Made by a program: the position numbers and the translations under genes. From Dryocola sp051307055 (GTDB lineage Bacteria; Pseudomonadota; Gammaproteobacteria; Enterobacterales; Enterobacteriaceae), in contig NZ_CP149994.1 of the NCBI RefSeq assembly GCF_051307055.1, forward strand, positions 3,720,001-3,784,000: 64,000 nt of DNA, read 5' to 3'. The notes under the pieces were generated by a model. The model saw nothing but the letters and a program-made list of their open reading frames with translations. It had not been told where the DNA came from and searched no databases. Of the stretch, positions 17,920 to 27,025 are shown piece after piece (position 1 is the stretch's first letter; each line of letters begins with the position of its first letter).

Positions 17920-18207
17920 ATGTCACCCTGGTATCTCTATTTAGTCCGCACCCTCGATAACCGCTTATATACCGGCATCACGACGGATGTGGAACGCCGC
18001 TTCGGGCAACACCAGGCCGGCAAAGGGGCGAAAGCGCTGCGGGGAAAAGGTGAGCTGAAGCTGGCGTTTAGCCGCCTGGTGGGCGATCGCTCATGCGCCT
18101 TGCGTCTGGAGTATCGCATCAAGCAGCTAACTAAAACGCAAAAAGAGCGCCTGGTGAACGGCAGCTTGCCCTTTGAAGACCTGCTGACAGATCTTCAAAA
18201 GAGCTGA
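17920..18207 (+). CDS. yhbQ: GIY-YIG domain protein YhbQ
   Basis: A 95-residue single-domain GIY-YIG nuclease-family protein: WYLYLVRTLDNRLYTGITTD holds the paired-strand signature (variant YLV...YTG), and LRLEYRIKQLTKTQK carries the conserved Arg and Glu region. Members have been linked to DNA damage or nucleic-acid processing; activity here is inferred. ATG 17920 is chosen by homology since the ribosome-binding site is weak. It ends 2 bases before the convergent yhbS stop. Confidence 0.88.
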   Translation: MSPWYLYLVRTLDNRLYTGITTDVERRFGQHQAGKGAKALRGKGELKLAFSRLVGDRSCALRLEYRIKQLTKTQKERLVNGSLPFEDLLTDLQKS

Positions 18208-18209
18208 GA

Positions 18210-18716
18210 TCAGAACTCGCGGTTAAAATGCTGGTGATATTCCACCAGCCCGCTGACGCCGTTTAGCGCATCAGTTGCCAGAGGATGGATCTGGAAGCTG
18301 GCTTCGGTGTCAGGCCAGGCGCAGCGCAAGCCAAACCGGGCGGCAGGCACAAAGCCAAAGCGGCTGTACATCTCAGGCAGCCCCAGCGCCACAACCGCGG
18401 CGTAGCCGAATTCATTCAGGGAATCGAGCCCTTCGTAAACCAGCTTTTTCGCCAGCCCCTGGCCGCGATACGCTTCCTCTACCGCTAAAGGCGCAAGCCC
18501 CACCCACTGCAGCTCTTCGCCTTCCACTGCGACCGGGCTGAAGGCGACATAGCCCACCACCTGGCCTTCGTCATCCGTTGCGACCAGGCCAAGCGTTAAC
18601 AGGCCATCCTCTCGTAAATCCTTTACCAGATCCGCTTCACCGTTACCGTTAAAGGCGCGGCGCAATAAGGCATCGATACCGGGGGCATCAATGGGTATTT
18701 CTACACGAATTAACAT
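18210..18716 (-). CDS. yhbS: GNAT-family N-acetyltransferase YhbS
   Basis: A 168-residue GCN5-related acetyltransferase. The acetyl-CoA-binding motif A is EEAYRGQGLAKKLVYEG (Q/RxxGxG/A form), with a preceding core strand VAFSPVAV. The substrate is unknown. Its start overlaps the end of ubiT by 7 bases, so the two are likely cotranscribed, as in K-12. Confidence 0.9.
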   Translation of the reverse strand: MLIRVEIPIDAPGIDALLRRAFNGNGEADLVKDLREDGLLTLGLVATDDEGQVVGYVAFSPVAVEGEELQWVGLAPLAVEEAYRGQGLAKKLVYEGLDSLNEFGYAAVVALGLPEMYSRFGFVPAARFGLRCAWPDTEASFQIHPLATDALNGVSGLVEYHQHFNREF

Positions 18717-19234
18717 GGCTCACCTACCGGGTTACTTTCTGGAACAGGCTTATATTGCATACCCGCTTCAACAAAATCAGCCAGTTGCAGCAGCGCAATG
18801 CGTAAAGGCGCAGGCATTGCGTCCAGCTCAATAGCATCCATCAGGTTTTTGACGTACAGACCGAGCTCGGTATCGCCTTCAATGACCAGCCGACGCTGAA
18901 AGAATAACGTGTCCGGGTCCTGTTTGCGCGCGGCAATCATCAGCAGATCGTTAGCGCTGGCGCTGAAGCTGACATCAGCCGCCGCATCTTCACGTACGAC
19001 CAGCTTATTATCTTGCACCGAGGTGAACCACTTCAGAGCAAGATCGCGAACTTCAATGCTCAGCCAGCGGTTCTGTAAAAACGCAAGTTCCCCCTCCTCA
19101 AGCGCCTGGCGGAACTGCCAGCCCAGCAGCTGTTCAAGAAGCTGACGCTTCAGAGCAAAGGACGTCAGTTTGACCGGGGTCCGCAATAAAGATGGGCCAG
19201 CCTGTACCAGGCGAGAACGCAGTTTATCCAGCAC
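18710..19234 (-). CDS. ubiT: Ubiquinone anaerobic biosynthesis accessory factor UbiT
   Basis: UbiT (YhbT) is an SCP2-domain lipid-binding protein needed for oxygen-independent ubiquinone synthesis, probably binding the polyprenyl intermediate. The 174-residue reading uses a GTG at 19234, preceded by aaggag at 8 bases, and has exactly the K-12 length; the longer upstream frame has no ribosome-binding site. The SCP2 core is FTSVQDNKLVVREDAAADVSFSAS. It is divergent from ubiU-ubiV, its functional partners. Confidence 0.93.
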   Translation of the reverse strand: MLDKLRSRLVQAGPSLLRTPVKLTSFALKRQLLEQLLGWQFRQALEEGELAFLQNRWLSIEVRDLALKWFTSVQDNKLVVREDAAADVSFSASANDLLMIAARKQDPDTLFFQRRLVIEGDTELGLYVKNLMDAIELDAMPAPLRIALLQLADFVEAGMQYKPVPESNPVGEPC

Positions 19235-19479
19235 GAGCTTTACTCCTTGAGAAAATTTTTTGCTATTTTGCCATACCCGCCGGACGCGATAGCGGTGCAA
19301 ATCAACAATTGCGTAAGTATTAACTACCCCCAACGGATGCCATCAATACGCCATTAGCTGCCTTAAATCAAAATTTGTCGCGGACAGGTTAACTAAAATC
19401 CCAGTTCGTTAACAATTTTGCAGCCCATGCACGGCTGCGCGGGTCACCTTTCAGAGTGCCCGATGATGCAGGATAAATT

Positions 19480-20475
19480 ATGGAGTTGCTTTGCCCTGCC
19501 GGAAATTTACCGGCGTTAAAAGCGGCCATCGATAACGGTGCCGACGCGGTCTATATCGGACTGAAAGATGACACTAACGCCCGCCATTTTGCCGGACTGA
19601 ACTTTACGGAAAAGAAACTGCAGGAGGCGGTCAGCTACGTGCATCAGCGTGGCCGCAAGCTGCACATCGCCATCAATACCTTCGCTCATCCGGACGGTTA
19701 CCTGCGCTGGCAGCGGGCGGTAGATATGGCCGCACAGCTGGGCGCCGATGCGCTGATTCTGGCGGACCTTGCAATGCTGGAGTATGCCGCAGAGCGCTAT
19801 CCGCATATTGAGCGGCACGTCTCGGTTCAGGCCTCCGCCACCAATGAGGAAGCCGTTCGCTTCTATCATCGCAATTTTGCGGTGGCCCGCGTCGTGCTGC
19901 CGCGCGTGTTATCCATTCATCAGGTGAAGCAGCTGGCCCGCGTGACGCCCGTTCCGCTGGAGGTATTCGCCTTCGGCAGCCTGTGCATCATGGCGGAAGG
20001 GCGCTGCTATCTCTCTTCTTATCTGACCGGCGAATCTCCAAATACCGTCGGCGCCTGCTCCCCGGCGCGCTTTGTTCGCTGGCAGCAAACGCCGCAGGGG
20101 CTGGAATCCCGCCTTAACGATGTATTGATCGACAGGTATCAGGATGGCGAAAACGCCGGTTACCCGACGCTCTGCAAAGGCCGCTATCTGGTAGACGATC
20201 AGAAATACCACGCGCTTGAAGAACCGACCAGCCTGAATACTCTCGAACTGCTGCCCGAGCTCTATGCCGCCAATATTGCGTCGGTGAAAATCGAAGGCCG
20301 CCAGCGTAGCCCGGCGTATGTCAGCCAGGTCGCCAAAGTCTGGCGTCAGGCCATCGACCGCTGCATGGCCGACCCGGAAAACTACCGCGCGCAGCCGGCA
20401 TGGATGGAGGCGCTCGGCGCGATGGCGGAAGGCACGCAAACCACCCTCGGCGCATATCACCGTAAATGGCAGTAG
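19480..20475 (+). CDS. ubiU: O2-independent ubiquinone hydroxylation protein UbiU
   Basis: A U32 peptidase-like protein of 331 residues (as in K-12 YhbU). UbiU and UbiV form a heterodimer with one [4Fe-4S] cluster each and hydroxylate ubiquinone precursors without oxygen, using prephenate. The four cluster cysteines fall at 169, 176, 193 and 232 (GSLC, GRC, GACS, LCKG). The divergent 245-base gap to ubiT should hold the anaerobically induced promoters; I could not pick out a convincing FNR site there. Confidence 0.95.
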   Translation: MELLCPAGNLPALKAAIDNGADAVYIGLKDDTNARHFAGLNFTEKKLQEAVSYVHQRGRKLHIAINTFAHPDGYLRWQRAVDMAAQLGADALILADLAMLEYAAERYPHIERHVSVQASATNEEAVRFYHRNFAVARVVLPRVLSIHQVKQLARVTPVPLEVFAFGSLCIMAEGRCYLSSYLTGESPNTVGACSPARFVRWQQTPQGLESRLNDVLIDRYQDGENAGYPTLCKGRYLVDDQKYHALEEPTSLNTLELLPELYAANIASVKIEGRQRSPAYVSQVAKVWRQAIDRCMADPENYRAQPAWMEALGAMAEGTQTTLGAYHRKWQ

Positions 20476-20483
20476 GAAAGCAG

Positions 20484-21368
20484 ATGAAATATTCATTAGG
20501 GCCGGTGCTCTATTACTGGTCGAAAGAGACGCTGGAAAGCTTTTACCAGGCGGCAGCCAAAAGCCGCGCCGATGTGATTTATCTTGGTGAAACCGTATGC
20601 AGTAAACGCCGCGCAACGAAAGCGGGCGACTGGCTGGATATGGCAAAAATGCTGGCCGGCGAGGGAAAACAAGTAGTGCTCTCAACGCTTGCGCTGGTGC
20701 AGGCGCCTTCCGAGCTAAACGAGCTGAAACGCTACGTCGATAACGGCGACTTTCTGATTGAAGCCAGCGATATCGGCGCCGTGAACGTTGCCGCTGAGCG
20801 TAAACTGCCCTTTGTCGCAGGCCATGCGCTTAACTGCTACAACGCGGTGACGCTGCGCCTGCTTCTCAGGCAGGGCATGACGCGCTGGTGCATGCCGGTT
20901 GAGCTTTCACGCGACTGGCTGGTGAATTTGCTCAACCAGTGCGATGAGCTGGGTATTCGCAATAAGTTCGAAGTGGAGGTGCTGAGCTATGGCCATCTGC
21001 CGCTCGCTTATTCCGCCCGCTGCTTTACCGCGCGCTCTGAAGATCGCCCGAAAGACGAATGTGAAACCTGCTGCAGCAAATATCCAACCGGGCGCAATAT
21101 GCTGTCGCAGGAAAACCAGCAGGTTTTCGTGCTTAACGGCATTCAGACGATGAGCGGCTACGTCTATAACCTGGGTAACGAACTGGCCTCGATGAAAGGC
21201 CTGGTGGATATGGTTCGCCTGTCGCCGATGGGCGTGGAAACCCTGCAAATGCTGGAAAGCTTCCGGGCCAACGAAAACGGCGCAGCGCCGCTGAAACTTG
21301 CTTCGCAAAGCGATTGCAACGGCTACTGGCGACGCGTCGCCGGGCTGGAGTTGATTAACTCCGCCTGA
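20484..21368 (+). CDS. ubiV: O2-independent ubiquinone hydroxylation protein UbiV
   Basis: The partner of UbiU, a U32-like protein of 294 residues. Cluster cysteines include Cys39 (GETVC), Cys180 (ARCF) and the CETCC group near 193-197. ATG 20484 (MKYSLGP) follows a taggaaag ribosome-binding site 8 bases after the ubiU stop, so the two are cotranscribed and likely translationally coupled. Confidence 0.95.
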   Translation: MKYSLGPVLYYWSKETLESFYQAAAKSRADVIYLGETVCSKRRATKAGDWLDMAKMLAGEGKQVVLSTLALVQAPSELNELKRYVDNGDFLIEASDIGAVNVAAERKLPFVAGHALNCYNAVTLRLLLRQGMTRWCMPVELSRDWLVNLLNQCDELGIRNKFEVEVLSYGHLPLAYSARCFTARSEDRPKDECETCCSKYPTGRNMLSQENQQVFVLNGIQTMSGYVYNLGNELASMKGLVDMVRLSPMGVETLQMLESFRANENGAAPLKLASQSDCNGYWRRVAGLELINSA

Positions 21369-21471
21369 GAAAAGGCTCACTTTGTTACTTAATTGCTGAA
21401 GATTTTGCGCAATACTGAAGCTAACTATCAGCAAACGAAGTTACCCACTTCGTCTAACAAAGTGAGCCGTT

Positions 21472-22476
21472 ATGTCTGACATTACCCAAGTTCCTTTTTC
21501 GCTGCTGGACCTGTCGCCGGTTCCGCAAGGCTCGCAGGTCGCAGAGGCGTTCCATCGTTCTCTCGATCTCGCGCGCCTGGCTGAAAAGCGCGGCTATCAC
21601 CGCTACTGGCTGGCGGAGCACCACAATATGACCGGCATTGCCAGCGCGGCAACGTCCGTGCTGATTGGCTATCTTGCAGCCAATACGCAAACGCTGCGCC
21701 TGGGTTCCGGCGGCGTGATGCTGCCCAACCACTCGCCGTTAGTGATTGCCGAGCAGTTTGGTACGCTGGAGACGCTCTATCCGGGGCGTATCGACCTTGG
21801 GCTGGGCCGCGCGCCGGGTAGCGATCAGCGTACTATGATGGCGCTGCGTCGTCATATGAGCGGCGATATCGACAATTTTCCGCGTGATGTGGGCGAGCTG
21901 GTCTCCTGGTTTGATGCGACCGATCCGAATCCGGCCGTGCGCCCGGTTCCCGGCTACAACACCAAAGTTCCGGTCTGGCTGCTGGGCTCCAGCCTTTACA
22001 GCGCGCAGCTTGCGGCACAGCTTGGCCTGCCGTTTGCCTTCGCCTCGCACTTCGCGCCGGATATGCTTTTCCAGGCGCTGCAGCTTTACCGCGCCCAGTT
22101 CAAACCTTCCGCACGGCTGGAAAAACCCTACGCCATGGTCTGCATCAACATCATCGCCGCAGACAGCAACCGCGATGCGGAATTCCTGTTTACCTCAATG
22201 CAGCAGGCCTTCGTGAAGCTGCGTCGCGGTGAAACCGGGCAGCTTCCCGCTCCTGTCGAGAATATGGAGAATTTCTGGAGCCCGGCGGAACAGTACGGCG
22301 TGCAGCAGGCGCTGAGCATGTCGCTGGTGGGCGATAAAGCGAAGGTGCGCCACGGACTGATTTCACTGCTGCGGGAAACGCAGGCCGATGAGATCATGGT
22401 CAACGGGCAGATCTTCGATAGCCAGGCGCGGTTACATTCGTTCGACCTGGCGATGGACGTGCACGAAAGTTTATAA
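21472..22476 (+). CDS. yhbW: Luciferase-like monooxygenase-family protein YhbW
   Basis: A 334-residue bacterial-luciferase-like (LLM class) flavin protein matching K-12 YhbW throughout. The TIM-barrel signature block is YWLAEHHNMTGIASAATSVLIG, followed by GSGGVMLPNHSPLVIAEQFGTL. The substrate is not known. It follows ubiV after about 100 bases with its own spacing, and ends at a bidirectional terminator shared with mtr. Confidence 0.92.
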   Translation: MSDITQVPFSLLDLSPVPQGSQVAEAFHRSLDLARLAEKRGYHRYWLAEHHNMTGIASAATSVLIGYLAANTQTLRLGSGGVMLPNHSPLVIAEQFGTLETLYPGRIDLGLGRAPGSDQRTMMALRRHMSGDIDNFPRDVGELVSWFDATDPNPAVRPVPGYNTKVPVWLLGSSLYSAQLAAQLGLPFAFASHFAPDMLFQALQLYRAQFKPSARLEKPYAMVCINIIAADSNRDAEFLFTSMQQAFVKLRRGETGQLPAPVENMENFWSPAEQYGVQQALSMSLVGDKAKVRHGLISLLRETQADEIMVNGQIFDSQARLHSFDLAMDVHESL

Positions 22477-22483
22477 GGATTTC

Positions 22484-22509
22484 TTTCGCCCCTCGATTGA
22501 GGGGCGAAA
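22484..22509. terminator. Bidirectional terminator between yhbW and mtr
   Basis: A perfect 11-bp stem tttcgcccctc/gaggggcgaaa with a gatt loop, flanked by T residues on the plus side (atttta) and a T/A run on the minus side. It serves the two convergent genes. Confidence 0.85.
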
Positions 22510-22511
22510 TT

Positions 22512-23756
22512 TTAGTGATAGACCGGCAGCAGATTGAAGCTCGAAAGGATATGAATCACCGCGTTGCCCGCCCCGAAAACAATAATCAGGACGATCATCT
22601 TATTGCCGCCCCACACACGGTAAAGCGGGCTGCCGAACTTACGTCTTGAAGCTTTAGCCAACAGCGCAGGCACGATGGCAGCCCAGATCGTAGCCGCCAG
22701 CCCCGCAAAACCAATCGCGTAAATAAAGCCGTCGGGCCAGATTACGCCGCCCAGCACCGGCGGAATAAAGGTCACCAGCGCCGTTTTCAGGCGGCCTTTC
22801 GGGCTATCGTCAAACCTGAACAGGTCTGCCAGGTAATCGAACAGGCCGAGAGTTACGCCGAGGAATGAACTGGCAACGGCAAAGTTAGAAAAAACGATCA
22901 GCAGCAAATCCAGCGCGCGGCTGTTCAGTACGCCGCTTAACGCCTGCACCAGCACATCGATATTCCCGCCTTTATCAGCAATGGCAATAAAGTCGCCGCG
23001 TGGAATATTGCCCATGCTGCCCACCAGCCAGATGGTGTACAGCACCAGCGCCATCACCGTGCCCCAGAGCAGGCAGCGCTTGATGGCCTGCGGATTTTTG
23101 CCGTAATACTTCATCAGGCTAGGCACGTTGCCGTGATAGCCAAAAGAGGCCAGGCAGAACGGCAGCGTCATAAAAAGGTACGGAAAATAGCTGGGATTAA
23201 TCGCCTGCGTGTCGAGCAAGGTTTGCGGTTCGACATGCCACATCAGCCCGCCGAAGGTCATAAAGAAGGTCAGAATTTTTGCGCCGAGGACGATGGTCGT
23301 CATGCGGCTTACGGCGCGCGTGCTCAGCCAGACAATAAACGCCACGATAAGGGCAAAAATCAGCCCGGCGAACCTGGCAGGAAAGTCGACGGACATTTCG
23401 CTTAACGTGTGATGGATCACCGAACCGCTTGCCGAAATGTAGGCGTAGGTAAGGATATAGAGCACGAAAGCGATGGAAAGTCCGTTGATCAGGTTCCAGC
23501 CCTTGCCCAGCAGATCTTTGGTGACCGTATCGAAACTTGCGCCAACGCGGTAGTTGAGGTTGGCTTCCAGAATCATCAGCCCGGAATGCAGCATGCAAAA
23601 CCAGGTGAATACGAGTGCGGCGAGCGACCAGAAGAACCAGCTTCCGGCCATCACCACCGGCAGTGAAAACATGCCCGCACCGATAATTGTGCCACCAATT
23701 ATCATCACGCCGCCGAGAACAGAGGGCGAGGCTTTGGTGGTCGATAAGATTGACAT
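22512..23756 (-). CDS. mtr: High-affinity tryptophan permease Mtr
   Basis: An inner-membrane tryptophan:H+ symporter of the HAAAP (aromatic amino acid) family, 414 residues as in K-12, with eleven hydrophobic segments. The N-terminal GGVMIIGGTIIGAGMFSLP is the family substrate-site helix. ATG 23756 follows a caggaat ribosome-binding site. A TrpR operator-like sequence at 23814-23833 lies in the promoter region; TyrR boxes were not clear. Located downstream of deaD in the same direction, as in K-12. Confidence 0.95.
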   Translation of the reverse strand: MSILSTTKASPSVLGGVMIIGGTIIGAGMFSLPVVMAGSWFFWSLAALVFTWFCMLHSGLMILEANLNYRVGASFDTVTKDLLGKGWNLINGLSIAFVLYILTYAYISASGSVIHHTLSEMSVDFPARFAGLIFALIVAFIVWLSTRAVSRMTTIVLGAKILTFFMTFGGLMWHVEPQTLLDTQAINPSYFPYLFMTLPFCLASFGYHGNVPSLMKYYGKNPQAIKRCLLWGTVMALVLYTIWLVGSMGNIPRGDFIAIADKGGNIDVLVQALSGVLNSRALDLLLIVFSNFAVASSFLGVTLGLFDYLADLFRFDDSPKGRLKTALVTFIPPVLGGVIWPDGFIYAIGFAGLAATIWAAIVPALLAKASRRKFGSPLYRVWGGNKMIVLIIVFGAGNAVIHILSSFNLLPVYH

Positions 23757-23813
23757 ACAAATTCCTGAAGACGATAAACCGCTGCCGATGAGACAGACCT
23801 GACTGCGGATTAT

Positions 23814-23833
23814 TGTACCAGTACATGAGTACA
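23814..23833 (-). promoter_or_regulatory. TrpR operator of mtr
   Basis: On the minus strand the sequence is TGTACTCATG/TACTGGTACA, a TrpR-type operator with the GTACT core halves, located 58 bases upstream of the mtr start. It closely resembles the K-12 mtr operator as I recall it. Tryptophan-loaded TrpR should repress mtr. Confidence 0.75.
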
Positions 23834-23881
23834 TTTTGGATAAAAAAAATCCCGGTTTTATCAACCAGGACTTTTATGACT

Positions 23882-23902
23882 GCCTGCGACGGGATCGCAG
23901 GC
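23882..23902 (-). terminator. Stem-loop after deaD
   Basis: A perfect stem gcctgcga/tcgcaggc with a 5-base loop lies 16 bases past the deaD stop. It lacks a clear U tract, so termination may be partial. Confidence 0.5.
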
Positions 23903-23917
23903 ATAAACTTCGGCTAA

Positions 23918-25840
23918 TTAAGCTTCGGTTGAACGACGACGAGCAGGTGCTGCGCCATCATCACGACGTGGGCCGCGAGCGCCTTCACGACGTTCGCCGC
24001 TAAAGCTACGACCGGCGCCTGCCGGGCCATCGCGACGTGGACCGCGACCGCCTTCACGACGCTCGCCGCCGCCGAAACCGCGACCGGCACCGCCGCCACG
24101 GCGTTCGCCACCGCGATCGGTACGTGGCTGCGCATCACCCATCAGCTGCATATTCATCGGCTTGTTCAGAATACGAGTGCGGGTAAAGTGCTGCAGAATT
24201 TCACCAGGCATGCCTTTTGGCAGTTCGATGGTGGAGTGCGTCCCGAACAGCTTGATGTTACCGATGTAACGGCTGCTGATGTCGCCTTCGTTAGCGATGG
24301 CGCCAACGATATGACGAACTTCAACGCCGTCATCACGGCCAACTTCAATACGGTACAGCTCCATATCGCCAACGTCACGACGTTCGCGACGAGCTGGCGC
24401 ATCGCCATCGCGCTGTGGACGATCTGAACGTGGGCCGCGATCTGCACGATCTGGACGACGTTCGAAACGCTCGTCACGCTCTTTGAACTCACGACGTGGA
24501 CGCATCGGCGCATCCGGTGGCAGGATCAGAGGACGTTCGCCCTGCGCCATTTTCAGCAGCGCTGCTGCCAGGGTTTCGATATCCAGCTCTTCTTCAGCGG
24601 AAGGCTGAATTTTCGCCAGCAGGCCGCGGTACAGATCCAGATCGCTGCTTTCCAGCTGCTGCTGAACTTTAGCAGCAAACTTAGCCAGACGACGCTCGCT
24701 CAGCAGTTCGCGGTTTGGCAGCTCAACTTCTGGAATCGTCAGCTTCATCGTGCGTTCGATGTTGCGCAGCAGACGACGCTCGCGGTTCTCAACGAACAGC
24801 AGCGCACGGCCAGCACGACCCGCACGACCGGTACGACCGATACGGTGAACGTAGGATTCGGAGTCCATCGGGATGTCGTAGTTAACAACCAGGCTGATAC
24901 GCTCAACGTCCAGGCCACGGGCCGCAACGTCGGTGGCGATCAGGATATCCAGACGACCATCTTTCAGGCGCTCCAGAGTCTGCTCACGCAGGGCCTGGTT
25001 CATGTCACCGTTCAGCGCGGCGCTGTTATAGCCGCTACGCTCCAGCGCTTCAGCCACTTCCAGGGTCGCGTTTTTGGTACGAACGAAGATAATCGCCGCA
25101 TCAAAATCTTCCGCTTCCAGGAAACGCACCAGCGCTTCGTTTTTACGCATACCGTGCACGGTCCAGTAGCTCTGGCTGATATCAGGACGTGTGGTAACGC
25201 TTGACTGAATGCGCACTTCCTGCGGCTCTTTCATAAAGCGACGGGTAATACGACGAATTGCTTCCGGCATGGTTGCAGAGAACAGCGCGGTCTGATGACC
25301 TTCCGGGATCTGCGCCATGATGGTTTCAACGTCTTCGATGAAGCCCATACGCAGCATTTCATCAGCTTCGTCCAGCACCAGACCTTTCAGGTTGGAGAGG
25401 TTCAGGGTGCCGCGTTTTAAGTGGTCGAGCAGGCGGCCTGGGGTACCAACAACAATTTGTGGTCCCTGACGCAGGGCGCGCAGCTGCACGTCATAACGCT
25501 GGCCGCCGTAAAGGGCCACAACGTTTACGCCGTGCATATGTTTAGAGAAATCCGTCATGGCTTCTGCAACCTGAACCGCCAGTTCGCGGGTCGGCGCCAG
25601 CACCAGAATTTGTGGCGCTTTAAGCTCAGGATCAAGGTTGTGCAGCAGCGGTAAAGAGAACGCTGCGGTTTTGCCGCTGCCCGTCTGGGCCATACCCAGT
25701 ACGTCGCGACCGCCCAGCAGATGTGGGATACACTCCGCCTGGATTGGAGATGGCTTTTCGTAACCCAGATCGCTCAGGGCTTTAAGGATGGAGGCGTTCA
25801 GCCCCAGATCGGAAAAAGTGGTTTCGATGATATCAGTCAT
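23918..25840 (-). CDS. deaD: Cold-shock DEAD-box RNA helicase DeaD (CsdA)
   Basis: An ATP-dependent RNA helicase acting in 50S biogenesis, mRNA decay and translation at low temperature. The 640-residue protein has the Q motif (KPSPIQAECIP), Walker A AQTGSGKT, DEAD, SAT and HRIGRTGRAGR motifs. A C-terminal RNA-binding domain follows, and a long Arg/Gly-rich tail of repeated RGGERR-type units. ATG 25840 lies inside the last codons of yrbN, supporting coupled translation; an in-frame ATG at 25849 is the alternative. The RGG tail is slightly longer than in K-12 (629 residues total). Confidence 0.96.
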   Translation of the reverse strand: MTDIIETTFSDLGLNASILKALSDLGYEKPSPIQAECIPHLLGGRDVLGMAQTGSGKTAAFSLPLLHNLDPELKAPQILVLAPTRELAVQVAEAMTDFSKHMHGVNVVALYGGQRYDVQLRALRQGPQIVVGTPGRLLDHLKRGTLNLSNLKGLVLDEADEMLRMGFIEDVETIMAQIPEGHQTALFSATMPEAIRRITRRFMKEPQEVRIQSSVTTRPDISQSYWTVHGMRKNEALVRFLEAEDFDAAIIFVRTKNATLEVAEALERSGYNSAALNGDMNQALREQTLERLKDGRLDILIATDVAARGLDVERISLVVNYDIPMDSESYVHRIGRTGRAGRAGRALLFVENRERRLLRNIERTMKLTIPEVELPNRELLSERRLAKFAAKVQQQLESSDLDLYRGLLAKIQPSAEEELDIETLAAALLKMAQGERPLILPPDAPMRPRREFKERDERFERRPDRADRGPRSDRPQRDGDAPARRERRDVGDMELYRIEVGRDDGVEVRHIVGAIANEGDISSRYIGNIKLFGTHSTIELPKGMPGEILQHFTRTRILNKPMNMQLMGDAQPRTDRGGERRGGGAGRGFGGGERREGGRGPRRDGPAGAGRSFSGERREGARGPRRDDGAAPARRRSTEA

Positions 25841-25910
25841 GTAGTACATGTGCCTCGTTGATGGCGGCCAGTCTACGTAACTCATCGTGAAATTGATCTG
25901 CAATTTTCAT
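25833..25910 (-). CDS. yrbN: Small protein YrbN, leader cistron of deaD
   Basis: A 25-codon ORF starting MKIADQFHDELRRLAAIN matches K-12 YrbN nearly exactly in its N-terminal part. Its stop (25833-25835) lies 8 bases inside the deaD ORF, so ribosomes finishing yrbN can reinitiate at deaD. The function of the peptide is unknown; the overlap argues for a translational coupling role. Confidence 0.85.
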   Translation of the reverse strand: MKIADQFHDELRRLAAINEAHVLHD

Positions 25911-26021
25911 TGAAAAGTGTGAACCGGCTCAAATTTAGTTGATTAACGAACAAAAACGCCCTCACCCGTTAAGGTGATGACTTTAATAATTAAAGTTTAT
26001 GGGCTGATCGTTGTTCGTCAG

Positions 26022-26906
26022 CTATTGCTGGTCCGATTCTGCCAGGTCATCTTGCTCCTGGCCCAAGAGCGCTAATTCCAACAATGCATAACGATGCTCA
26101 ACGTAGTTGTGTACGTTGTTAGCGACCGCTAACTTGAACAGTGCCGTGGCGCTGTCCTTTTCCCCCAGACTTAGGTAGTACTTACCTAAATAGAAGTTGG
26201 TTTCACTGAGATGCTCAGCGAGCGAGGTGTTATCCGTTGCGTCCGCCTTGAGGCGTTCCATTAGCGTTTTTTCGCTAATGTTCCCCAGGTAGAACTCGAC
26301 AATGTTCCATCCCCATTGCTCTTTATCCGATTTATCGAGGCGCTGTTGTAACGCCACTTTGGCCTGTTTAGCGTCCAGATTGCTTTCGGCAATGTAGAGC
26401 CACAGACTGCGGAACGGATCATTGGGATCGTCTTGATAAAACGCTAGCAGATCATCTTGCGCTAAACGATAACGACCACCGTAATAGAGGGCGATACCGC
26501 GATTTAAATGCGCGTAGTTGTAAGTTGGATCAAGCTCAAGTACAGAATCAAACGCTTCATAGGCAGCATCAAAATTGCCTGCCTGCGTTAAATATATGCC
26601 TAAGTAATTGAATATTTCAGGCATATCGGGGCGGATTGCCAGCGCTTGTGAAAAATCATTTCGCGCCAGAGCCCGCAAGCCGAGGCTATCATACAACACT
26701 CCGCGCTCATATAAAAGCTGTGCGCGTTCATCATCGGTTAAAGCCCGACTGGCAAGTATTTGTTCCATGCGTGCCAGGATGACTTCCTGCTGCAAAGTCG
26801 GTTGCAATGGCACCGCCAGGACTTCGCTTTTACGCCAGGCAGAGTTGCTGCATCCTGCCAGCGTGAGAGCTGTCGCAACGAAACACCAGCGCAAAAAAGG
26901 CTTCAT
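26022..26906 (-). CDS. nlpI: Outer-membrane lipoprotein NlpI
   Basis: A TPR lipoprotein of 294 residues, as in K-12. The lipobox LAGC puts the lipidated cysteine at residue 19. TPR repeats extend through about residues 60-290 (for example PEIFNYLGIYLTQAGNFDAAYEAF). NlpI is an adaptor that delivers peptidoglycan endopeptidase MepS to the protease Prc and scaffolds hydrolases. ATG 26906 precedes the signal peptide directly. It lies between pnp and yrbN-deaD on the same strand, an order conserved with K-12. Confidence 0.96.
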   Translation of the reverse strand: MKPFLRWCFVATALTLAGCSNSAWRKSEVLAVPLQPTLQQEVILARMEQILASRALTDDERAQLLYERGVLYDSLGLRALARNDFSQALAIRPDMPEIFNYLGIYLTQAGNFDAAYEAFDSVLELDPTYNYAHLNRGIALYYGGRYRLAQDDLLAFYQDDPNDPFRSLWLYIAESNLDAKQAKVALQQRLDKSDKEQWGWNIVEFYLGNISEKTLMERLKADATDNTSLAEHLSETNFYLGKYYLSLGEKDSATALFKLAVANNVHNYVEHRYALLELALLGQEQDDLAESDQQ

Positions 26907-27025
26907 TTCCCACTCCCGAAGACAACAATTGAATGAACATCCTGTCCGCCGGCTGCTAAAACGGAGCATCCAGCTCCGTAATAAACAGCTCTCCATGTCG
27001 CCATGGAGAGCTCAATCGGTAAAGC

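Noticed and set aside
19235..19479. FNR site in the ubiT-ubiU divergent region
   Set aside because: Several ATCAA half-sites occur (for example 19343 and 19368), but none has a TTGAT half at the right spacing, so no site is called despite the expected anaerobic control.
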